A stretch of DNA of 14,237 nt from Chloroflexota bacterium (lineage in GTDB: Bacteria; Chloroflexota; UBA6077; CF-72). Positions 6,629 to 12,283 of the stretch are shown here, piece after piece. The translations under genes and the position numbers were made by a program. Position 1 is the first letter of the stretch. Every line of letters begins with the position of its first letter. The notes beneath the pieces are model-generated. The model was given only the letters and a program-made list of their open reading frames with translations. It did no database searches and had not been told where the DNA came from. Location: contig JAFAPL010001029.1 in assembly GCA_019247135.1 (NCBI GenBank), positions 1-14,237 of the forward strand, written 5' to 3'.

Positions 6629-7750
6629 ATGCGGATTGTCGATTTCGAGGTCATCCGACTGCGCGGGCCGGAGCTCACCGAGCCGGTGCGGCCGGCCTGG
6701 GCTCCTGGCTCGGTGTGGCAACGGCGCGACGCCGTCCTTGTCAAGCTGACGACGGACGAGGGCATCGTCGGATGGGGCACACCCGGCTATGCGGGGTCGG
6801 CCGCACTCGAGAGCTGGGTCAAGCCCCAACTGCTCGGCGCCGACCCGTTCCAGCTCGAGCAACACGCGCGCATCTTCCGCGGCGCGGACGGCTGCTGGGG
6901 CGTCGAGATTGCCTTGTGGGACATCATCGGTCAAGCGTGCGGTCAGCCGCTCTACCGTCTGTGGGGCAGCGCGAGGGACCGCGTACCCGGCTATGCCAGC
7001 TGCGTGGAGCTGCGCTCAGGCGAGCGACGCGCCGAGGACGCAGCCGCCAGGCGCGCGGAGGGTTGGCGCGCCATCAAGCTTCGACTCCACGACTGGACCC
7101 TTCAGCAGGACGTTGCGCAGGTTCAAGGTGTCCGCCAGGCGATGGGCGACGATTTCACGATCCTGGTCGATGCGAATCAGGCGCAACAGCCAGGGGGACA
7201 GCACCCCGAGCCGGGTCCAGCCTGGACATACGAGCGAGCATTGCAGACCGCCCGAGAATTACAGCGGCTGGGCGTGTTCTGGCTCGAAGAGCCACTCGAC
7301 CGCTACGACTTCGAAGGGCTCGCGAAACTGTGCAGCAATATCGACATGTTGATCGCCGGCGGCGAGAACAATCGCGGACTGCATGAGCTGCGCTGGCTGA
7401 TCGAACAGAACGTCTACGACGTCATCCAACCCGAAGCCATGGTGGCCGAGACTTTGTCCAGCTTGAGGAAAATCTGCTCACTGGCAGAGCTGCATCGAAA
7501 GCTGGTCGCGCCGCACCACGGCGGCGGTGGACTCGGCGTCGCCGCTCATCTGCATCTCGCGTGCGCCGTGCCCAACTCCACCTACTTCGAGATGCTGTGC
7601 GAACCGCCAGCCATGACGACGGACGACTTTCAGTGGTATCTGGCCGAACCGCTCCGCGTGAACGCCGACGGCGACATCGTCGCCCCGACACGGCCCGGCC
7701 TCGGCGTCGAACCCGACCCCGACAAGCTCGCGCACTTTCGCGTAGCCTGA
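6629..7750 (+). CDS. enolase-superfamily enzyme, mandelate racemase/muconate lactonizing type
   Basis: Enzymes of this fold abstract a proton next to a carboxylate bound to Mg2+, as racemases, cycloisomerases or sugar-acid dehydratases. It is 373 aa from ATG 6629 (MRIVDFEVIRL, the typical first strand). In-frame ATGs further upstream, such as 6599, give unlikely N-termini. The capping domain is about 1-120 and the barrel about 125-360. Metal ligands: Asp181 (V-D-A-N), Glu220 (F-W-L-E-E-P), Glu246 (A-G-G-E-N). Catalytic candidates: K150-L-R152 at the K-x-K position, and His296 (A-P-H-H). The position that pairs with His296, normally Asp, is Glu269 (Q-P-E). The Asp181-Glu220 gap is about 13 residues longer than in mandelate racemase, because of a Gln/Pro/Gly-rich loop at 184-199. 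It is the first gene of an operon with the SDR gene (6-base gap) and the LLM gene. The superfamily is sure; the substrate is unknown. Confidence 0.9.
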   Translation: MRIVDFEVIRLRGPELTEPVRPAWAPGSVWQRRDAVLVKLTTDEGIVGWGTPGYAGSAALESWVKPQLLGADPFQLEQHARIFRGADGCWGVEIALWDIIGQACGQPLYRLWGSARDRVPGYASCVELRSGERRAEDAAARRAEGWRAIKLRLHDWTLQQDVAQVQGVRQAMGDDFTILVDANQAQQPGGQHPEPGPAWTYERALQTARELQRLGVFWLEEPLDRYDFEGLAKLCSNIDMLIAGGENNRGLHELRWLIEQNVYDVIQPEAMVAETLSSLRKICSLAELHRKLVAPHHGGGGLGVAAHLHLACAVPNSTYFEMLCEPPAMTTDDFQWYLAEPLRVNADGDIVAPTRPGLGVEPDPDKLAHFRVA

Positions 7751-7756
7751 GCGGGC

Positions 7757-8545
7757 ATGGACCTCGGGCTGCGAGGCCGAACGGCGATCGTGGCTGCGGC
7801 GAGCAAAGGCCTCGGCAAGGCGGTGGCACTCGGCTTCGCGCAAGAGGGCGCGAACGTCGTCATGTTCTCGCGCGATCAACGTGCGATCGATGCCGCGGCC
7901 AAGGAGGTCCAGGGCACCGGCGCGCACGTCGTCGCGCTGCCTGCGGACGTCACTTCAGAACGAGACCTCCAGCACGTCGTCCAGACAGCAATGCGCGAGT
8001 TCGGCGCCGTGGACATCGTCTACAACAACGCGGGCGGGCCGAAGCCGGGCATGTTCGACAGCTTGTCGGACGAAGACTGGCAGCACGCGGTCGAGCTCGA
8101 CCTCATGTCCGCGATTCGACTGACACGACTGTGTCTCCCTTCCATGCGCGAAAGGCGTTGGGGCCGGATCATCACCAGCACGTCCTCATCTGTGAAACAG
8201 CCGATTCCGAACCTGATGCTGTCGAACAGCGTGCGCAGCGCGACCACGGCATGGTCGAAAACGCTCGCGGACCAGGTCGGGCCTGATGGCATCACGGTGA
8301 ACGTCATCGCACCTGGCAGCATCAGCACGGACCGGCTGCAACAGATCGACCAGGATGCGGCGGAACGTGCGGGCCGCGGTCTGGAAGAACTTCAACGCCA
8401 ACGGGCAGAAGGAATCCCGTTGCGACGCTACGGAACGCCGGCCGAGTTCGCGGCCGCCGCGATCTTTCTCGCGTCCGAACAAGCCGGCTACATCAGCGGC
8501 GTGACGCTGCTGGTCGATGGCGGCGCGTTTCGGGGGACCTACTGA
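7757..8545 (+). CDS. SDR-family oxidoreductase-like protein with atypical catalytic tetrad
   Basis: This is a 262-aa Rossmann-fold protein of the short-chain dehydrogenase family, FabG-like. The cofactor loop is A-A-A-S-K-G-L-G (13-20), with Ala in place of the usual Thr of TGxxxGxG. N-N-A-G follows at 90-93, Ser143 lies in the catalytic-Ser region, and the C-terminal P-A-E-F-A-A-A-A-I-F-L-A-S and L-V-D-G-G motifs are clear. The Y-x-x-x-K motif is absent. Aligning on the downstream T-A-W-S-K-T-L-A puts Ser156 at the Tyr and Arg160 at the Lys (L-S-N-S-V-R). The tetrad Asn also looks replaced by Asp115. A known SDR subgroup (cd05344-like, from memory) has this S-N-x-x-R pattern, so the change looks inherited rather than a recent lesion. 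The frame is intact. It starts 6 bases after the enolase-type gene, and its TGA overlaps the ATG of the LLM gene. It probably binds NAD(P)H; activity is uncertain. Confidence 0.9.
   Translation: MDLGLRGRTAIVAAASKGLGKAVALGFAQEGANVVMFSRDQRAIDAAAKEVQGTGAHVVALPADVTSERDLQHVVQTAMREFGAVDIVYNNAGGPKPGMFDSLSDEDWQHAVELDLMSAIRLTRLCLPSMRERRWGRIITSTSSSVKQPIPNLMLSNSVRSATTAWSKTLADQVGPDGITVNVIAPGSISTDRLQQIDQDAAERAGRGLEELQRQRAEGIPLRRYGTPAEFAAAAIFLASEQAGYISGVTLLVDGGAFRGTY
8532..8537 (+). promoter_or_regulatory. ribosome binding site of the LLM gene
   Basis: GGGGGA lies seven bases before ATG 8545, inside the end of the SDR gene. It supports 8545 over the next in-frame ATG at 8557, and together with the TGATG stop/start overlap points to coupled translation. 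Confidence 0.5.
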
Positions 8546-9576
8546 TGCGACTGTCCATGAAGCTCGGCTACAACGACGGTTTCCGCAAGGCCGCCGAGCG
8601 CGCCGCCAGGTACGAGGAGATCGGGGTCGACGTCTTCTGGACGGCTGAGGCCTACGGCTTCGATTCGGCCACGCAGCTCGGCTACCTGGCCGCCAAGACG
8701 CGACGGGCACAACTGGGGTCGGGCATCTTGCCGATCTATTCGCGCACGCCGGCCCTCATTGCCCAGACCGCGGCCGGTCTGGATGACCTTTCCGAAGGGC
8801 GCGCCATTCTTGGGCTCGGTGCGTCAGGACCGCAGGTGATCGAAGGTTGGCATGGCGTGCGGTACGACCATCCCGTCCAGCGCACCCGCGAGATCATGGA
8901 CATCTGCCGCACGCTCTGGCGACGTGAGGTGGTCAGCTACAACGGCCGCTGCTACACGCTTCCGTTGCCGCCTGAACAGGGCACCGGGCTTGGCAAGCCG
9001 TTGAAGATCCTGACGCACCCGCGGCGAGACGCCATTCCCATCTATCTTGCGTCACTGGGCGAACGCAGTGTGGAGCTGACTGCGGAGCTAGCCGACGGTT
9101 GGCTGCCGATCTTCTTCGTCCCTGAGAAGGCGGATGCAATCTGGGGTGATGCACTGGCGCGCGGCCTGGCCAAACGGCCGAGCACGCTCGGGCCGCTGGA
9201 GGTCGTTGCTGGCGGAGCCCTGGCCATCGGCGACGGCCTGGAGCACTTGCGCGACCTCGAACGACCACACCTGGCGCTCTACGTCGGCGGCATGGGCGCA
9301 CGCGGGAAGAACTTTTACAACGAGCTCGTGAGCAAGTATGGCTACGAGGCCCAAGCGCGAACGATTCAGGACCTGTATCTGAGCGGTCAGAAACAGGCCG
9401 CGGCCGAGGCTGTCCCTGGCTCGTTACTCGAAGGCCTGTCGCTGATCGGCTCCGAGAGCTACGTCAAAGATCGAATCGACGCGTTCAAGGCGGCTGGGGT
9501 AACGATTCTGGACGTGCATCCGGTCGGACCAGATCCGACCGGTGACCTGGAGAAGATAAAAAGCTGGGTCAGCTGA
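8545..9576 (+). CDS. LLM-class flavin/F420-dependent oxidoreductase, Rv3520c-like
   Basis: This is a 343-aa TIM-barrel protein of the luciferase-like monooxygenase superfamily. It closely resembles the F420-dependent branch typified by mycobacterial Rv3520c: F-W-T-A-E-A-Y-G (31-38), R-A-x-L-G-S-G-I (54-61), L-S-E-G-R-A-I-L-G-L-G-A-S-G-P-Q-V-I-E-G-W (82-102), a K-P-L-K-I-L-T-H-P-x-R stretch (151-160), A-D-G-W-L-P-I-F-F (183-191), L-A-L-Y-V-G-G-M-G-A (243-252) and I-G-S-E-S-Y-V (301-307). I made this link from memory of that family's sequence. The reaction would be hydride transfer with F420H2 (FMN is the alternative) to an unknown substrate. It is the last gene of the enolase-SDR-LLM operon, starting within the SDR stop (TGATG). 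Its stop lies in a palindrome shared with the convergent frame. Confidence 0.9.
   Translation: MRLSMKLGYNDGFRKAAERAARYEEIGVDVFWTAEAYGFDSATQLGYLAAKTRRAQLGSGILPIYSRTPALIAQTAAGLDDLSEGRAILGLGASGPQVIEGWHGVRYDHPVQRTREIMDICRTLWRREVVSYNGRCYTLPLPPEQGTGLGKPLKILTHPRRDAIPIYLASLGERSVELTAELADGWLPIFFVPEKADAIWGDALARGLAKRPSTLGPLEVVAGGALAIGDGLEHLRDLERPHLALYVGGMGARGKNFYNELVSKYGYEAQARTIQDLYLSGQKQAAAEAVPGSLLEGLSLIGSESYVKDRIDAFKAAGVTILDVHPVGPDPTGDLEKIKSWVS
9569..9576. repeat. TCAGCTGA palindrome carrying two opposing stop codons
   Basis: The 8-base palindrome TCAGCTGA supplies TGA to the plus-strand LLM gene (9574-9576) and TGA to the minus-strand frame (9571-9569). The symmetry extends imperfectly to TGGGTCAGCTGATCCA, so both products end in W-(V/I)-S. 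It has no loop, so it is not a good terminator hairpin. Confidence 0.5.
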
Positions 9577-9769
9577 TCCAATCTCGTACGTTCCCGGCCA
9601 TGATCTCGTGGATGATCTCGGCGCAGTCGGCGATCGGCTGCGACGCGGTCCGAGGGTCTTCTGCCGCGCGACGCATGCCCTGGTTGACCGCCGTGTGCAA
9701 GGTCTGCACGACCTGGCGCAGATAGTCGTCTAGCGGCTCGGCGATTGGCGTCGGCGCGATGTCTAGCTC
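9569..9769 (-). CDS. 66-codon coding-like frame without a recognised start, downstream of the PaaA-like gene
   Basis: Directly after the TGA of the PaaA-like gene, the +1 frame reads ELDIAPTPIAEP and continues for 66 codons to a TGA at 9571-9569. Codon third positions are strongly G/C, as in real genes here, and the protein looks natural: helices LDDYLRQVVQTLHTAVNQG and IADCAEIIHEIMAGNVRDW. No ATG, GTG or TTG is in frame near the beginning. The first GTG is at 9709 and would give only 46 aa. Options: a short gene starting at that GTG, a gene with a non-standard start, a frameshifted extension of the PaaA-like protein (skipping one T at GTC-TGA-G joins V to E), or a decayed gene. Its stop overlaps the convergent LLM gene's stop palindrome. 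I do not recognise the peptide. Confidence 0.4.
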   Translation of the reverse strand, partial: ELDIAPTPIAEPLDDYLRQVVQTLHTAVNQGMRRAAEDPRTASQPIADCAEIIHEIMAGNVRDWIS

Positions 9770-10499
9770 AGACGTATTTGCGCCCCGACATGGGGTCCGG
9801 CACTTGCAAGCCCATCGATTCGATCAGCGGATTGACTTCCGCCACGTACTGCTCGCGCGCTTCCGCGTTGGTGCGGCGTTTCAAGCCCCAGAAGCGAAAT
9901 CGCTCAGCACGACGCGAGTCGGAGCGTCCGAACATATCGAGCCCGGTGACATACCAGAAGTCGAGCGCACGCTGAACGCGTTCCTTTGCTTCGCCGCCGC
10001 GGGCTGCCATCTCGGCCGTACGTGTCGTACCGAAGTCGATGTGGCCGGCCTCCTCCTCCATGACGCGCGACGGGTGTTCGAGGATGCGCGAGAGTGGCGC
10101 GTAGCTGCAGCCAACGAACTCCTCGAGCTGGTACTTGCCCACACGATCGATCAAGAACCCGAATACCGCGAAGTCTTCCCACGTGGTGATCAGGCCGCGA
10201 AAAGCTTCGAGGTAGCGCTCCTGGTTCGGCCGACTCAAGATGTACGAGGTATCCACACCGATATCGCCGGCGAGCCTGGCAAATTTGCGAAAGTGATCGA
10301 TCTCTTCGGCGGCCGTTCGGGCCACCACGAGCTGGTCGATCTGGGATGGCGCGGCGGGCAGCATGGCGTCGACATACAGGTGCGGGCCGCCGATCTCGCA
10401 ATCAGCCTGAATCGCCAGCACTCGTCTGAGCAGATCGATGTACTCAGGGTGTTGCTTCGAGAGGTCCTTTTCTTCTACGTGATCGGTCTGCTCAGACAC
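9768..10499 (-). CDS. stand-alone PaaA-like di-iron protein (phenylacetyl-CoA epoxidase catalytic-subunit family)
   Basis: This is a 243-aa ferritin-like helical protein of the PaaA/PaaC family (Pfam PF05138 by recollection). The C-terminal half shows the PaaA signature: L-D-M-F-G-R-S-D (187-194), K-R-R-T-N-A-E-A-R (207-215) and M-G-L-Q-V-P-D-P (229-236). Two E-x-x-H motifs, Glu66-His69 and Glu150-His153, plus Glu35 and an acidic residue in the third helix (Asp118 or Glu126), make a complete di-iron site plausible. PaaA uses O2 to epoxidise phenylacetyl-CoA and normally needs PaaB, C, D and the reductase PaaE. None is present here, so another substrate or role is likely. PaaA is about 309 aa; this protein lacks the tail after P-D-P. 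The start is GTG 10499 with a strong RBS. It follows the methyltransferase gene by 30 bases. Confidence 0.85.
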   Translation of the reverse strand: MSEQTDHVEEKDLSKQHPEYIDLLRRVLAIQADCEIGGPHLYVDAMLPAAPSQIDQLVVARTAAEEIDHFRKFARLAGDIGVDTSYILSRPNQERYLEAFRGLITTWEDFAVFGFLIDRVGKYQLEEFVGCSYAPLSRILEHPSRVMEEEAGHIDFGTTRTAEMAARGGEAKERVQRALDFWYVTGLDMFGRSDSRRAERFRFWGLKRRTNAEAREQYVAEVNPLIESMGLQVPDPMSGRKYV

Positions 10500-10504
10500 G
10501 TGGG

Positions 10505-10512
10505 CCCCTCCC
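10505..10512 (-). promoter_or_regulatory. strong ribosome binding site of the PaaA-like gene
   Basis: The minus strand has GGGAGGGG five bases before GTG 10499. It fixes the GTG start of the PaaA-like gene and is the clearest Shine-Dalgarno in the window. Confidence 0.6.
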
Positions 10513-10529
10513 GTTGGCCTTCGAGACTT

Positions 10530-11024
10530 CTAATCGACGAACAGAGCGTACCCAACACCATGCTCTAACGGCGAGATCGTCCAGGCCTCGAACGTGCGTT
10601 GAACTTCCGTTTGCGTGGAGTCCTCGTTGTCGCCGGACAGCAGCAGCAACCGACCGTGAGGACGCAGCACGCGTTTCAGTTCGGCCACGCACGCCGGCCG
10701 CGCCGGGACCGGAACGTAGTGAAGGCAGCCGCGATCGACCAGGACGTCGAAGGTTTCGTCAGCGAAGGGCAGGTGCAACACGTCGGCCTGCAGCACCTGC
10801 GCACGCTGCTCGGGCGATCGGACGAGCGAAGCCGCCGAGACGTCGATGCCGCACGCGTGAACGCCATGGTGTGCCAGGTAGATGAGGTCGGCACCCAGCC
10901 CGCAGCCAAGGTCGAGCACGTGCTGGCCAGGCACGATCCAGCCGGCATCCAGAGCACCATGCAGATCTGAGGCGTCGGACGGGCCGGCAACCGTCGACTG
11001 AGGTGGCGCAGTTTCGATGACCAC
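10530..11024 (-). CDS. class I SAM-dependent methyltransferase
   Basis: This is a 164-aa protein with the Rossmann methyltransferase core: motif I V-L-D-L-G-C-G-L-G (36-44), the acidic end of strand 2 G-I-D-V-S (59-63), Q-A-D-V-L-H-L-P-F (79-87), D-V-L-V-D-R-G-C-L-H-Y-V (93-104) and E-L-K-R-V-L-R-P-H-G-R-L-L-L-L (115-129). It transfers a methyl group from S-adenosylmethionine to an unknown small acceptor. The lead G-A-L-D-A-G-W-I-V-P-G before motif I is common in small-molecule/TehB-like methyltransferases. Only about 34 residues precede motif I, so it is short. An in-frame TAG lies about 45 bases upstream with no other start between, so GTG 11024 is the best start. It has no RBS, and TATACG lies six bases upstream. 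It is the first gene of a minus-strand unit with the PaaA-like gene, divergent from the MFS gene. Confidence 0.88.
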   Translation of the reverse strand: MVIETAPPQSTVAGPSDASDLHGALDAGWIVPGQHVLDLGCGLGADLIYLAHHGVHACGIDVSAASLVRSPEQRAQVLQADVLHLPFADETFDVLVDRGCLHYVPVPARPACVAELKRVLRPHGRLLLLSGDNEDSTQTEVQRTFEAWTISPLEHGVGYALFVD

Positions 11025-11065
11025 GCCGGGCGTATAGCTGCAGAACCTGGGCCTGACTCTGTCGC

Positions 11066-11071
11066 TACGCT
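11066..11071 (+). promoter_or_regulatory. candidate -10 (TACGCT) of the MFS gene
   Basis: TACGCT is followed by eight bases and GTG 11080. This is the same spacing as TACAAT to ATG in the glycosyltransferase gene. The 55-base gap between divergent starts must hold both promoters; on the other strand a GCTATAC sequence lies just before the methyltransferase GTG. Confidence 0.3.
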
Positions 11072-11079
11072 ATGTCGGA

Positions 11080-12258
11080 GTGCGCAGGTGGGGCGAGGAC
11101 ACGCGCGCCTGGCAGGCGCTCGCGGCAACCGTCGTCACCATCGTGCTCGCGGCAGGCGCGCGCACCTCACTTGCCGCGTTCATCCGCCCGATCGAGACGG
11201 ATCTGGGCCTGGAGCGCACCGTCCTTTCGACCGCCGGCGCGTTGACCGTCCTCACCTATGGACTCGCGCAGCCACTCGTCGGTGCCCTGGCGGCGCGTTT
11301 CGGTGCGCGTCAGGTGATGTTCGGCGGAGTTGTCCTGACCGCGCTCGGCGGTATTGGCGTCGCCACGGCGAGTGACCCCTGGCAGCTCTACGTGTTCGCG
11401 GGCGTCGTGCCGGGGCTGGCATTCGCGGGCGCGAGCAGTGTGCCCGGCACCGTCCTGGTGGCCGGTTGGTTCATCGGCCGACTCGGACTCGCCACGGGCA
11501 TCATGAGCGCCGCGATTCCGGCCGGCCAGAGCATCTTCGTGCCGCTTGCGACGGCACTCATTCCGGTGCTCGGCTGGCGGGCGACCTATGTCGTGCTTGG
11601 GGCTCTCGTGGCTGTGATCGGCGTGCCCTTGCTGGCATGGCTGGTTCACGAACCGCCGAAGCGTACCGAGGCCGGGGTCGAACAGGCACGTCGACCGGGT
11701 TTGGATATATGGCTGGTCGGCGTGGGCTACTTCGCGTGCGGGTTTTCGGACCAGTTCGTGTCCCTACATTTCGTCGCGCTTGCGTCCGACCAGGGGGTGC
11801 CAGCCTTGCTTGCCGCGGGCCTGCTCAGCGCGCTGCTTGTCTTTGGAATCGTGGGAAGTGTCGCGTCTGGTCCACTGGCCGACCGGATCGCCGCGAAATA
11901 CATGCTGGCGGGCCTGTACTTCACGCGTGCGCTGACCGCACCGTTGCTCCTGTTCGCGAGCGCCGGCTGGCCGCTGGCCGTATTTGCCGTCGTCTTCGGC
12001 CTGACCTACATCGCGAATCAGGCGCCTGGCGCGCGACTCGCGCGTGATCGTTACGGTATTCGCGCGGTAGGTCCGCTGATGGGCGGCATCGGCCTGGCGC
12101 ATCAGGTCGGCGGCTCGATCGGCGTGGCGTTGGGCGGCTATAGCGTCGTCGAGCTAGGCGGCTACGGTCCCGCGATCGCGGTCGTGGCCGTGGTCATACT
12201 CGTCGGCGCGCTCCTGCAGTTCGCGATTCCGTCCCGCTCGTTGTTGCCAGCGAGCTAA
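11080..12258 (+). CDS. MFS transporter, monocarboxylate/oxalate-formate-antiporter-like
   Basis: This is a 392-aa major facilitator protein with twelve likely membrane helices in two halves. The loop 2-3 motif A appears as G-A-L-A-A-R-F-G-A-R-Q-V (68-79) and again in the second half as G-P-L-A-D-R-I-A-A-K-Y (264-274). The helix 4-5 region G-L-A-T-G-I-M-S-A-A-I-P-A-G-Q-S (136-151) and G-W-R-A-T-Y (165-170) are typical of the MCT-like and oxalate/formate groups, which carry small organic anions. The central loop (about 191-207) is short. The start is GTG 11080; the ATG at 11072 is out of frame. The substrate is unknown; it could import or export something handled by the neighbouring catabolic genes. 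fpg follows after 25 bases on the same strand. Confidence 0.9.
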   Translation: MRRWGEDTRAWQALAATVVTIVLAAGARTSLAAFIRPIETDLGLERTVLSTAGALTVLTYGLAQPLVGALAARFGARQVMFGGVVLTALGGIGVATASDPWQLYVFAGVVPGLAFAGASSVPGTVLVAGWFIGRLGLATGIMSAAIPAGQSIFVPLATALIPVLGWRATYVVLGALVAVIGVPLLAWLVHEPPKRTEAGVEQARRPGLDIWLVGVGYFACGFSDQFVSLHFVALASDQGVPALLAAGLLSALLVFGIVGSVASGPLADRIAAKYMLAGLYFTRALTAPLLLFASAGWPLAVFAVVFGLTYIANQAPGARLARDRYGIRAVGPLMGGIGLAHQVGGSIGVALGGYSVVELGGYGPAIAVVAVVILVGALLQFAIPSRSLLPAS

Positions 12259-12283
12259 CTGGCGCGCGATCATCGGCGCGGCG

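Noticed and set aside
5359..6780. 473-codon minus-strand open frame overlapping the membrane glycosyltransferase gene
   Set aside because: It is an Arg/Pro/Gly/Ala-rich shadow in another frame of a clear hydrophobic membrane protein gene, and it would run into the divergent enolase-type gene.
6388..7386. 332-codon plus-strand frame overlapping the enolase-type gene
   Set aside because: Arginine-rich composition with no motif; the overlapping frame carries all enolase-superfamily motifs.
9768..9770. RF2-style programmed frameshift at the PaaA-like stop as a firm call
   Set aside because: The stop context is GTC-TGA-G, without the CTT-TGA-C slip sequence or a clear upstream Shine-Dalgarno stimulator; kept only as one option in a finding.
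9759..10568. 269-codon plus-strand frame antisense to the PaaA-like gene
   Set aside because: The opposite strand shows PaaA signatures and a strong RBS; this frame is a high-GC mirror open frame.
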